DNA of 64,000 bases, from NCBI GenBank assembly GCA_019914945.1, contig CM034104.1:8296046-8360045 (forward strand), read 5' to 3'. The stretch is from Typha latifolia. Taxonomy: Eukaryota > Streptophyta > Magnoliopsida > Poales > Typhaceae. A program made the position numbers and the translations under genes. The notes under the pieces were generated by a model, which saw only the letters and a list, made by a program, of their open reading frames with translations, was not told where the DNA came from and made no database searches. This document shows positions 45,100-55,970 of this stretch, piece after piece. Numbering within the stretch: position 1 is the stretch's first letter; each line of letters begins with the position of its first letter.

Positions 45100-45783
45100 G
45101 GAGATGAGCCTCAAATGAGTTCAGGTACTACCATTGAATTGTCTAATTTATTAGATAACTTTTTTGGACATTTTGAGGAGCCATAGGTGTTGCCACTGAG
45201 CAGAGCGGCGGACCATTGCATAGAGACTGTACCCGGGGCTACACCGGTGAACGTGAGGCCATATCGGTATCCACATGTGCAAAAAGTTCTCTCAAAGATG
45301 GTTGCCGTGATGTTGGAGCAAGGCCTCAATCAACCAAGTCATAGCTCATACTCATCCCCCATGCTATTGGTGCGAAAAAAGGACAGGACATGGCCTTTCT
45401 ATCAACTATCAGGCACTAAACGCTATTACCGTCAAGGACCGGTATCCTATTCCGATTATTGAGGAGTTGTTGGACGAGCTTTCAGGGGCAACTATATTTA
45501 GTAAGTTTGACATAAGGGCCGGGTATCATCAAATTAGAGTTCACCCAGCGGATGTGCACAAAACTGCATTTCGGACTCCGGACGGGCATTACGACTTTCG
45601 AGTTATGCCTTTTCGTCTCACCAATGCTCCAACTACCTTTCAAGGCCTCATGAATGATATATTTCGGCCTCTCTTGCGAAGGTATGTCTTGGTATTTTTT
45701 GACGACCTTTTGGTGTATAGAAGGAGTGAATTGGAGCATTGGCGGCATTTGGAGGATGTGCTGAATTTGTTGAAGCAAAACTA
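45100..45783 (+). pseudogene. Reverse transcriptase, element F
   Basis: 45187-45462 covers the fingers ([20 protein letters not shown]) with a shift near 45400. 45467-45784 is open and holds [39 protein letters not shown] and the palm motif [11 protein letters not shown] with both catalytic Asp. A TAA at 45782 ends it where relatives continue with a Gln or Tyr-type linker. Confidence 0.87.
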
Positions 45784-45784
45784 A

Positions 45785-46518
45785 TTGAAGATCAAGAAGT
45801 CCCAGTGCCTATGGGGAGTACCACAAGTGAAGTATTTAGGCCACATCATTTCAGCGGATGGTGTAGCAGCGGATCCTCAAAAGGTTGCATGTATGACTGC
45901 TTGGCCTATTCCTACTTCTACCACCGGATTGAGAGGATTTTTGGCGCTGACCAGATATTATCGACGCTTCATCACCGGATATGGCAAGATCGCTGCTCCT
46001 CTCACTTTTTTGTTGAAGAATGACTCTTTTAGATGGACGGATGAAGCTACTTCAGCCATTGAAAAATTAAAACCAGCAATGACGACGGCACCCGTTCTAG
46101 CGCTACCGGACTTCATCATAGAGTTCATTGTGGAATATGATGCGTCGGGTGTTGGCATAGGAGCTGTACTAATGCAAGGAGGGTGTCCCATAGCCTTTCT
46201 AAGTAATGTTTTGTCACCAAAATCTCAGCAATTATCGACTTATGAGAGAGAGGGAGAGAGATGTTGGCAATTCTACATGCGGTGACAAATTGGCCTTATT
46301 TGATCGGTATACGATTCATTATCCAAACTGATCAAAGGAGCCATCCATACTTTATGGGACAGCGCATACACACTCCGGCACAGCAGCAATATAAGAAGGG
46401 AACGAAAATAGAGTGGCGGATGCACTATCATGCCAACCCAATATCGCCTACCTTTCCCTTCCTTGACGAGCTAAGCTATGCATGTGCATCTGACCTAGAT
46501 ATTTTGAGATTGTTGTAG
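45785..46518 (+). pseudogene. RNase H, element F
   Basis: 166 codons are open (45785-46285): [54 protein letters not shown] with the first catalytic Asp, and SQQLSTYERE, after which an extra GAGGGA repeat shifts the frame. The tail (46261-46518) has RFIIQTDQRSHPYFMGQRI and lacks about 40 bp around VTKLLGYDYE. Confidence 0.87.
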
Positions 46519-46521
46519 GAG

Positions 46522-47300
46522 GTGATGGATGATCCAGAGTGCCATCCAGAATTGGAAAATAGAGGTGGCGGGTTCCTACTGGACCGCGGATGCATTCGAG
46601 TGCCTAGAAATGATGGATTGCGACAGAAATTGTTTGAGCACTTCCACCATGCTCCAAAGGCTGGTCACGAGGGTGTCTTGAGGACTTATAGGAGGATATT
46701 TTAGAGTTGCACGTGGCTAGGATTGAGGTGAGATGTGAGGAGTTTTGTCCGTGCTCGTGCAGTTTGTCAAAGGGCTAAATCAATCACATTGAAACCGGCC
46801 AGATTACTTCAGCCTTTACCTATACCAGACCGTGTTTGGCAAGACATTTCTATGGATTTCATAGAGGGTCTTCCGCTAGTACGTGGTTATTCTGTTATCT
46901 TTGTGGTGGTTGACAGATTGAGCATGTATGCGCACTTTTTGGCATTGTCACCATTTTTCAGCCAAGTCGGTGGCTGAAATTTTTGTTAGAGACGTTGCTC
47001 GGTTACATGGCATGCCATGCACGATTGTCTCGAATCGAGATCATGTATTTATGAGTGACTTTTAAACTGAGTTTTTCATATTGCAGGGGATTCGATTGAA
47101 CTTCAGTTCGGCCTACCATCTGCGGACGGACGACCAAATTAAGGTGGTCAATCGAGGCAGTGAGCAGTACTTGAGGTGCTTTGTTGGAGAGATGCCGAGA
47201 CGATGGTTAGAGTTCTTACCGTGGGCGGAGTGGTCATATAATACCGCCTACTAGAGCAGCATTGCTATGACTCCATTTGAGCTAGTGTTTGGACGCACGG
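46522..47300 (+). pseudogene. Integrase, element F
   Basis: The HHCC domain (HFHHAPKAGHEGVLRTYRR, stop, then ARAVCQRAK) and the first core block (DISMDFIEGLPLVRGYSVIF; 46735-46977) are readable. A stop at about 47064 (TAA for Trp in SDFW) and frame changes break the rest. The second Asp region survives as an altered SNRDHVFMSDF, and the third-residue region sits near 47100-47190 (DDQIKVVNRGSEQYLRCF), with Glu present. Confidence 0.82.
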
Positions 47301-47940
47301 CTCCGACATTACGTGCTTATGATCCAGTGGCATCTGCGGATCGTACGGAGGTGGACTTAGCTTTGATGGATAGAGACCCCACATTGAGGAGGTTGCTTGC
47401 TCATCTTAAACTTGCTTAAAACGGCATGAAGCAAGTTTATGATCGTAGCCATAGGGAGCAGTAGTTGGGTGTTTATGAGGGTGCAGCCATATTGACAGGT
47501 GACCTTACGGATGCATAACCAAAAGTTAGCACATTGCTACTTTGGTACATTTTGGGTGTTGGAGCATATTGGTCCGGTTGCATATCATTTGGAGCTACTG
47601 GAGGGGTCGAGAGTACATCCTATTTTTCATGTTTCATTGTTGAGAGAGCGCATTTGGAGATTATGAGATTGTTGGATCGGTTCTAATGAAGCCATTGGAG
47701 GAGATAGAGATCGTAGAGCCAATTCCCATTGGAGGAGATTGAGATCGTAGAGCCAATTCCCATTGGAGGAGATAGAGATCGTGGAGCCAATTCGAGAACT
47801 TGTAGACGCCGACAACGACATGGTACCAGATTGGAGATGGAGATTCTAGTTGAGTGGCTTGGCAAGCCATCCGATGAGGTCACATGGGAGTTGGAGACTA
47901 ATATCTTGGAGCGTTTTCTCGACTTTTCGCCCTGATGGAA
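47300..47940 (+). pseudogene. Integrase C-terminus and chromodomain, element F
   Basis: Contains VYDRSHREQ and FHVSLLRERI-type blocks with stops, then a 34-bp unit repeated three times (47693-47794), then EMEILVEWLGKPSDEVTWE, the chromodomain-like end, in the open frame 47729-47935. The 34-bp unit is not a multiple of three, so each added copy changed the frame. Confidence 0.78.
47693..47794. repeat. 34-bp tandem repeat, three copies
   Basis: The unit starts CATTGGAGGAGATAGAGATC and runs to AATTCC. Copies start at 47693, 47727 and 47761 with only a few differences. Elements E and H have one copy. Confidence 0.9.
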
Positions 47941-47962
47941 AGGTTGGGAAAGCGTGGTGGGC

Positions 47963-48744
47963 TGATATACTTAGATAGGATATTTTCTTATTGCATTAGG
48001 TGTTTATTTTCTTTAAAATAAAATTCCTATAGGTCGCGTTCGATGCCCTTGTGAACGCCTGCATCAAGTTTGCAAATGCAGGGAATGCATATTGTGCATT
48101 CGAACTCGGTTGAGGGAGTTCAAACACCCACGTTCGAATGCTTGTATAACTTTCGCACTTACAGAGAATGTGTTTTGGTGCATTCGAACACAATCGAGCG
48201 CATTCGAATGCGATCGACGGGAATCCTCTAGAATTAGAGTTTCATATTATTTTACGACTTATTGACTAGCCTCTATATATATGTGGATGGAAACCAAATT
48301 TATTATGCAATTGGATTATTGATTTCTTGCCTCTTATCTTCTCTCTAAACTTTTCCCTCCTCCCTCTTCACCATCCTTCCACCTCTACCAGTGGTAAGCT
48401 TCTCTTGAGTTCTAATCTCCCTCGCCTATTTAGCCACCCCTCTTCTTTGGGATCTCACTACTTCGTTCCCTTCGTCTACATCTTTAAACCGCTTCCACAA
48501 TCCACCTTCATCTCTATATCCATCCATAACCCTAACATCCACTCCACCTGTCACCACCATCATCACCCACGTTATTACGTAGTAAAAAAGTTGCAGGTCA
48601 GGAAATTACGGATCTAGCCCAATTTGGTACTAACAGAGAATATTTTACGAATATTTTCCCACGGTTACACGGATTGATTCATATAATACATCTAGATCTT
48701 GAAGGAATAGTTCTGTAGCGTATCTTTTCTTCCAGATCTTAACA
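47963..48744 (+). repeat. Element F 3' LTR
   Basis: Starts TGATATACTTAG after GGTTGGGAAAGCG (PPT remnant) and ends GATCTTAACA; 782 bp. It has the TTTATTTTCTTTAAAATAAA inverted repeat, GTTCGAA-type words at 48040-48220 and CTCTATATATATGTGG at the promoter position. Confidence 0.86.
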
Positions 48745-48803
48745 ATTTGGTATCAGAACTTATCAATTGGTATCAGTGCTTAACAATTTGGTATCATAGC
48801 TTA
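48745..48803 (+). repeat. PBS array, three units
   Basis: TTGGTATCAGAAC, TTGGTATCAGTGC and TTGGTATCATAGC in a row with ATCAA/TAACAA spacers. The end of the last unit abuts minus-strand RNase H of element G. Confidence 0.85.
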
Positions 48804-49390
48804 TCTGCTGTCCCATAAAGTATGGAAGACTCCTTTAATCAGTTCGGATAATGAATCGTCTACTTATCAAATAAGGCCTCCACTTTGTCACCACATACAG
48901 AATTTCCAACATCTCTCTCTCATAAGTTGATAATTGCTGAGATTTCGGTGACAAATCCTTACTAAGAAAGGCTATGGGATGTCCTCCTTTCATTAGTACA
49001 GCTTCTACACCAATACTTGACGCATCACATTCCACAATGAACTATTTGGTGAAGTCCGGTAGCGCTAGAACGGGTGTCGTCGTCATTGCTATTGTCAGTT
49101 TTCAAAGGCTGAAGTGGCGTCATCCGTCCATCTAAAAGAGTCCTTCAACAATGAAGTGAGAGGAGCTATGATCTTGCCATATCCGGCGATGAAGCATCGA
49201 TAATATCCGGTCAGCCCCAAAAATCCTCTCAATCCAGTGGTAGTAGTAGGAATAGACCAAACGGTCATAAATGTAACCTTCTGAGGATCCACCACTACAC
49301 CATCAGCTGAAATGATGTGGCCTAAATACTCCACTTGTGGTACTCCCTATAGGCACTACAACTTTTTATTCTTCAATTAGTTTTGCTTCA
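48804..49390 (-). pseudogene. RNase H, element G (minus)
   Basis: From 49334 down: [40 protein letters not shown], then (49035-48835) MECDASSIGVEAVLMKGGHP, SQQLSTYEREMLEILYVVTKW. The first catalytic Asp is kept. The copy ends at about 48804, at the PYFMGQ block, next to the plus-strand PBS array of F. Confidence 0.85.
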
Positions 49391-50040
49391 ACAAATTCAA
49401 CACATCCTCCAAATGCCGCCAATGCTCCAATTTAGTCCTGCTATACACCAAAATGTCGTCAAAAATACCAAGACATATCTTCGCAAGAGAGGTCGAAATA
49501 TATCATTCATGAGGCCTTGAAAGGTAGCTGGCGCATTGGTGAGATCAAAAGACATCACCCGGAACTCGTAATGCCCTTCTGGAGTCCGAAATGTAGTTTT
49601 GTGCACATCCACTGGTGAACTCTAATTTGATGATACCCGGCCCTCAAGTCAAGCTTATTAAATATAGTCATCCCTGCAAGCTCGTCCAGCAACTCCTCGA
49701 TAACCGGAATGGGATACCAACCCTTAATGTTAATAGCATTTAGTGCTTGATAGTCGACACAAAAATGCCATATCCCGTCCTTTTTTCTCACAAATAGCAT
49801 GGGGGATGTGTATTAGCTATGACTTAGTTGAATGAGGTATTGCTCCAACATCTCGGCAACCATCTTTGAGATAACTTCGTTTTGCGCACGTGGATACCGA
49901 TATAGCCTCATGTTCGCCGGTGCAGACCCGGGTACAATCTCTATGTGATGGTCCTCCGCTCTCCTCGGTGGCAATTCCTGTGGCTCCTCAAATAGTCCAA
50001 AAAGTTATCTAATAAATTAGACAATTCAATGGTATTACCT
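49391..50040 (-). pseudogene. Reverse transcriptase, element G (minus)
   Basis: From 49800 down: [39 protein letters not shown], then [34 protein letters not shown] with a frameshift at the FFDDI motif (49480-49440). The N-terminal part (RLYRYPRAQNEVISKMVAEM) lies at 49850-49910. Several shifts are present. Confidence 0.85.
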
Positions 50041-50385
50041 GAACTCGTTTGAGGCTAATCTCCTGCTGGTCCTAACTGAAGAGGATAGGCCAAATCATAA
50101 GGAAGCCCCATCTTAGACTGCATCGCAGGAATCTGTGAAGACCGAACACCATCAAGCCGCACGTCTTTGTTTCCTTGTTTATATTTCATCCACATGCTCG
50201 AGAAATCAAATGTGACGGATCCCAAACTCCGTAACCACTGAGCACCAAGGACAATGTCCGCTCCTCGCAGCGCCAACGGGTATAAGTCCACAATGATGTT
50301 GTGAGAGTTTGAATGCTCATCACATCGAAAGCAAAGTCCCTTTGCTCTTCGCTCGTCCACCTGGGCAAGTGTGAGAGTTCGAATG
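50041..50385 (-). pseudogene. Protease remnant, element G (minus)
   Basis: The frame 50360-50055 begins with a zinc-knuckle-like GLCFRCDEHSNS and jumps into the protease C-terminus (IIVDLYPLALRGADIVLGAQ, VTFDFSSMWMKYKQGNK). The active-site half (IDSGST region) is deleted between about 50300 and 50320. Confidence 0.8.
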
Positions 50386-51640
50386 GGGGTCTTGTGCCTC
50401 TAACATCGGAAGAAGGTCTCAAGGGTTGTTGTGGTCTAGTACTCGCAGCCGCTGTTATTGAAACTGCAGAATTCCCAGCCGGCATTCTAGGTGCAAACTG
50501 CCATCTCGGTTGCCCCAAGTTGTTTTCGCTGCCATCGTTAGAGCCCTATGCATTTGTTCCATCTTCATGGCTTTCTCAAAGCCTCCTCAAGAATAGTAGG
50601 ACATAGAGCACGAACATTCTATTGTATCTCATCCCGCAGCCCTGAAATAAATGTACCCATCAATGTTCGTTCGGGCTACGGTGGCTCACAAGGACTACTA
50701 ACTCTTTCAAACTCAGCTTGGTACTCCAATACGGTTGTCCTCTAGACCATCTTGCTTAATGTGCTAGCAAAATCTCCATATGCTGCTGTCCCAAATCTAC
50801 TTGTAATCCTCCTACAAAAATCAACTCATCGAGTAAATACACCACCACGAAGAATCGATCTATACCAATGCAATGCCGTTCCTTGGAGGGGAAAGCTTGC
50901 CATGTAGACTGTTGCATCTTCCGTTGTACCTTGACAATCAAAATATTGTTCAACTTGATACATCCAATCCGTTGGATCACCGCTTTGGACTTTTGGAAAG
51001 TCCAAGAATGCGGTTCTCCCCCGAATAGCATTGTCGGGTTTGCGAAAGATCCTTGGTTCCAGTCTAAACCTTTGTGCAAGTTGATCACCTTCTCTAAATC
51101 CTCTAGCACATCCATCTCCATCTCCATAGGGATCAACCTCATTCTCAAAGTGCCAATCCTCCTCATGGACGAAGCGCGCCGGTGCCGCACGTCTCTCATG
51201 TTCCACCACCGCTGGTCTTGGGTTTTGCAACGGAGGTGGGGACTGATGTGTGGGCATAGGTAAGAGGGGATCATTGACACTCGCATGATGCACCTAGACC
51301 GGTGGGGTATCAGTTCGATGGGGTCCCACCGCTGGTCCTTCTTAGAACTACGATCGCCTTCAAAGAGATAACGAATCAAATCGGTTCTGGACATATTCCT
51401 TGAAATCATTGTGATCCTTTTGAATTAAGTCAACTCTAAACATCAATGTATGGAACATGCCCCTAATTTCATTAATATTCGCACTCATGGACCTTGGTTG
51501 ACTCGGTCTTACCGTGGTCGCTCCAAAGGAAACAACCTCATGGTTAGGGTCATCATGGAATGAGTCTTCCCTTGTCGGTGTGCTCTCCATAGGTCTCTTT
51601 GTTGATGTCATCTTCTTTGTTTGAACTATTAATGGAGCTA
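50386..51640 (-). pseudogene. Gag, element G (minus)
   Basis: From 51640 down: MTSTKRPMESTPTREDSFHD (51630 region), FHTLMFRVDLIQKDHNDFKE, the acidic EDWHFENEVDPYGDGDGCAR block (51293-50826 frame) with the capsid start FRLEPRIFRKPDNAIRGRTA, DWMYQVEQYFDCQGT, ALHWYRSILRG, and the C-terminal arm SAVSITAAASTRPQQPLRP near 50450. Frameshifts occur near 51360, 50830 and 50600. This copy has Ser at codon ~23 where element E has a stop. Confidence 0.83.
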
Positions 51641-51645
51641 TAAGG

Positions 51646-51683
51646 TTCGCCTGCTCTGATACCAATTTGATAAGCTCTGATAC
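51646..51683 (-). repeat. PBS array, two units (element G)
   Basis: On the minus strand TGTATCAGAGC, then TTATCAAA, then TTGGTATCAGAGC. The LTR end that should precede the first unit is missing: the LTR is cut at GTAATTTTC. Confidence 0.8.
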
Positions 51684-52301
51684 AGAAAATTACGAAACCA
51701 ATTGGGTTAGATCCATAACTTCCTGATTTTCGTATTTACGCCCTTCCCAGATTTGAACTATAGCAGGGACGAAAATATGGAATAACGTGGGTGATGGTGG
51801 TAGTGATGGATGGAGTGGATATTAGGGTTATGGATGGATATAGAGATGAAGGTGGATTGTGGAAGTAGTTAACGGATGTAGATGGAGGGAACGAAGTGGT
51901 CGAGATCCCAAAGAAGAGGGGTGGCTCAACAGTCGAGGGAGATTAGAATTGAGGAGAAACCTTGCTAACAATAGAGGTGGAAGGTTAGTGAAGAGGGAAG
52001 GAGGGAAAAGTCTAGAGAGAAGATAAGAGGCAAGAATTCAATAATCCAATTGCATAATGAATTTGGCTGCCATCCACATATATATAGAGACTAGCCAACA
52101 AGTCCTAAAACAAATAAAACCCTAATTCTAGAGGATTCCTGTCAATCGCATTCGAACGCGCCCGACCGCGTTCGAACACACAATATTCATTCTGTGTATT
52201 TGCGAACCTGTTGCAGGCGTTCGAACACGACCTACAGGAAATTTATTTTAATGAAAATAAACACCTAATGCAATAAGAAAAGATTTTATCTAAGTGTATC
52301 A
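51684..52301 (-). repeat. Element G 5' LTR (minus), U5 end deleted
   Basis: Right end GTATCA at 52301 (inverted TGATAC start). AAAATAAA inverted repeat near 52230-52262, GTTCGAAC words at 52145-52230, promoter CTCTATATATATGTGG (inverted) at about 52074-52090, leader CT block. The last ~130 bp of the LTR are missing. Confidence 0.82.
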
Positions 52302-53332
52302 TACCCCATAGGTCTAGGTGCGACATGTTAGTGTCAATGATCCTCTTTTACCTATGCCTACACATCATCCCCCATCTCCGATACAAACCCAAGACCAGTG
52401 GGCGTGAAACCCGAAAGGCGTGTGGCACTAGTGCGCTTCGTTGATGTACAGGATTGGCATTTTGAAGATGATGTTCCCTTCAGAGATGGTGATGGGCGAG
52501 CTCGAGGATTTAGAGAAGGAGATCAATAAGCACAAAAGTTCAAACTTGAGTTCAAACTTGAACAAAGGATCTTTCACAATTCGGGAGAGAACTGCATGCT
52601 TGGACTTTCCAAAATTCCAAACCGGTGATCCAACAAATTGGGTATTTCAAGTGGAGCAATACTTTCATTGCCAAATGATAGAAGAGGGCACAAAGGTCCA
52701 GATGGCAAGCTTTCACCTCCAAGGAACGGTATTACATTGGTATCGATCGGTTATTCGTGGTGGAGGATTTACTAGTTGGATTGACTTTTGTAGGAGAATT
52801 ACTCGCAGATTTGGGACAGCGACATATGAAGATTTGGCTGCCACATTAGGCAAGATGGATCAGAGGACGACCGTATTGGAGTACCAAGTAGAATTTAAAA
52901 GAGCTAGTAGTCATTGTGATCCACCTTGGCTCGAACCGACATTGATAAGCACATTCATTTTATGGCAGCAGGAGGAGATACAGGCTGATGTTCGTGCTCT
53001 TTGTCCTAACACTCTTGAGGAGGCCTTCGAGAAAGCCACGAGGATGGAGCAAAAGCACAAGGCCCCCAAGATGGCAGCAAAAAATAGTTGGGGCAACCGA
53101 GATAGGCAATTTGCACCTAGAACACTGGCTAGATATTCTGCGGGTTCAAAGACAGCGACAGCTAGTACTAGACCACAACCACCTTTGAAACCTTCTTCCG
53201 ATGTTAGAGGAGGCACAAGACCACCCGTTTGAACTCTCTCACCTGCCCAGGTGGAGGAGCGAAGAGCGAAGGGTCTTTGTTTTCAATGCGATGAATGTTT
53301 TACCACCGGTCATCGGTGTTCCAAACTGATCG
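52302..53332 (+). pseudogene. Gag, element H
   Basis: The longest uninterrupted gag frame in the window: 263 codons at 52441-53232. It has IRERTACLDFPKFQTGDPTN, WVFQVEQYFHCQ, VQMASFHLQGTVLHWYRS, YEDLAATLGKMDQRTTVLEY, CPNTLEEAFEKATRMEQKH. After a frameshift the nucleocapsid knuckle CFQCDECFTTGHRC (about 53277-53320) keeps all four ligands (Cys, Cys, His, Cys). The N-terminal third is missing, and the copy is cut at 53332 by a group T LTR. Confidence 0.85.
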
Positions 53333-54316
53333 TGTAACACCCCCGCCCGGCACCGGCACGTGCACACCTACGCGCCCACACGACACGTGCGGCACACGCG
53401 ACAGGTCAGGCGGTGCCCGTCACGCATCCTGTGCCCATACAATCATTACATCATAAAATACTACTTGCTAACATATCCATGCTCACATAATCCAACACTA
53501 AATAAAATATACTATCAACCAAATAAACTTGTTAACATGTGAATATTCAAGTCCACAATAACATACACTAGACCACTAATTAATCTGGCAGGATCCACAC
53601 AAGCCACAACAAACCATTAAGGTACAACTAAACAACTGATATAAGAGTACACTATAGTCTGACATGTATTATACCAACCATCGTCTATACAATGAAATAC
53701 GAATATAAAATAATGGGACAACTCAATATCTAATTAAACTATCTTCTATACAATCTCGCGTCTATAGCTCACCTCATCTTTCTAAAATATTTCATCGGAA
53801 TATCTCGAGTCGGTATTACGTACCATATTATCTATGGGGGTTAGAAAAGAAATAAGGAGAGTCATGAGCAAAAGGCTCAGTGAATCTACCCCGAATCAGT
53901 GATGCCAAACAAAGAGTAAATCATGTACTGGATAATATAAATCAGAAAGCAGCATGATGCCATGTATTAACATCTATATATGTATCCTCAATGACATATA
54001 TATGAATGAAATCAATTCTCATCAATGAGCATATTATATCCTCAACCAAAAATATATCACATGATGAAATTACCATATAACATCAACAAATATAACAACA
54101 TATCATTTATATCAATTATGATCCAATGATACTAGTCACATCAATGATGGTGCATGATGCATGCCAACCATTAGATATCGTATATGTCAGAGCTAGATAT
54201 AATCCACATATCTCTCACTATCACAATCATCCGTCTCAACTATGAATATCATCCACCATGCTGGACTACGGTACCCGGCCCCAAACTCGATACATATTAT
54301 GTCACAAGCTTAGAGC

Positions 54317-54502
54317 ATACCCTGTCATACGCTAAGAGTATCTCTGTAGATAAATCATACCCTGCCATACGCTAAGGATATCTCTATGGATAAATCATAC
54401 CCGGCCATATGCTAAGTGTATATCAATGATAGTTGTACCCTATCATACGCTAAGAGTACAACCATTAGCCATCACCATACTCTGCCATACGCTAAGAGTA
54501 TG
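54317..54502. repeat. Array of five stem-loop units in a group T LTR
   Basis: Units at 54317-54341, 54357-54381, 54397-54421, 54433-54461 and 54476-54502 share the loop core GCCATACGCTA and are flanked by inverted arms. The fifth pairs perfectly over 8 bp (CATACTCT/AGAGTATG). The fourth has a 9-bp arm TTGTACCCT against AGAGTACAA with one mismatch. The others have one or two mismatches. The solo LTR at 15225-17017 has two such units. Confidence 0.8.
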
Positions 54503-55913
54503 TCCAGTACCAGTCCGGACCAGATACCGTTTCAGCCATCACATCATATTACATCACATTACATACACAGTTTTATGATTTCCTATGCATGATAAATAAT
54601 ATGCATATATATCCAATATGACAACAGAATATACAACTCAGGAATTTAGGTGGTAAAGAAGGTAAGAGAAAAATGATGCAATGCCGACTCTAGCCATGTA
54701 TCTAACACATGTATATTTTTGCTAGCCTATCACATGCATACTCATGATAGAGATCATCCCGACATAAAAACTATAACAATATAATCATCTCTATATATCA
54801 CCAATGGACTCATATCTCAGATCAGCCTAATTAGAATGCATGATAAAATATGCTTGACTAAAATTATTTCTATATAAAGTCATATAATCATGTTGGAGAC
54901 CAAAATATGCATGTACATAATATTTAATATATCCTAATTTGAGAAAGGTGTCTAGGGGATAAGACTACTCACCACCACTGCAAATATCAAACAACCACTC
55001 GTTCACGTTGCTACGACAATGATCAAGCCTCGATAGCTAAGTCCATGGGATCCAAAACAAAGGGGTCGGAATCTGAAATTATTTAAGTAGTATGATCTTA
55101 GTCGTTTATCTGATTAAAATCCGTTCATGTAATATATGATGATTTAGAAGGTTTTAGAATTTCTACTTATCTTTATTACTAGCTAGATTTTTAATTACAG
55201 ATAAAAATAAAAATAAAAATATAGATGAAAACCTAACTATAATTATATCTTGATTAATTAAAGATTATTTTATAAAATAATAAATAAATACATAAGCCTA
55301 GTATTTTATTTGTTACAAAAATAACAATATATAATAAATTAATAGAATTACTTAAAATGTATATCATAAGAATATTAGAATATAAATCTAATAATTATAA
55401 TTTACAAATCTATCTATTAATCTAATATACATATAAGTAAATAAATAAATAAATATAAGTATTACCTATATTTATGTGTAATAGTTTATAGCCTAATTAA
55501 TCATCAATAAACTTTAATTAACAATAATCATAATGATGAATATGTATTATTATTAAAATAAATAATGTCTAAATCTATTTGTATTAATTAAGACAGAAAT
55601 GCCTAAATAAATAAATAATAAAATTAAAAAGGATAATGGATCATTAGTACTAGTGCTGGGCTTGGCCCAGCACTGGCCTGCTCTAGTGCTGGGCCAAGCC
55701 CAGTATTGCTGCAGAAAAATAAGGAGAGAAGAAGCAGCTAAGGAAGAAGAAGAAAAGAAGAAGGAAGAAGAAGAAGAGAAGAGAAGAAGCGAAGAAAGAG
55801 GAGGGAGGTGTGGACCCGGGCCGGCAGGGAGGGCACCAGCAGCTGGTGGCCAACCAGCTGCCGGCCTCTCACAGGCAGCTCGACTCCGACGGGCCTGAGC
55901 TCAAAGTAAGAAA

Positions 55914-55917
<4 letters not shown>

Positions 55918-55963
<46 letters not shown>

Positions 55964-55967
55964 AAGA
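55918..55967. repeat. (GA)n tract
   Basis: About twenty GA units at the broken end of the group T LTR. The Glu/Arg- and Ser/Leu-rich frames over it are artefacts. Confidence 0.9.
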
Positions 55968-55970
55968 GAG

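Larger units (their letters stand above)
53333..55970 (-). repeat. Group T LTR (minus), 3'-truncated in this orientation
   Basis: Starts TGTAACACCCCCGCC inside gag of element H. It contains the AAAGAAATAAGGAGAGTCATGAGC, hairpin and AT-rich regions of the family and a GCTGGGC/GCCCAGC block at 55655-55705. It stops in a GA tract at 55970 without the expected GGGTTGTTACA end. From there integrase resumes, so the end of the LTR and PR-RT-RNase H of element H were lost together. Confidence 0.82.
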
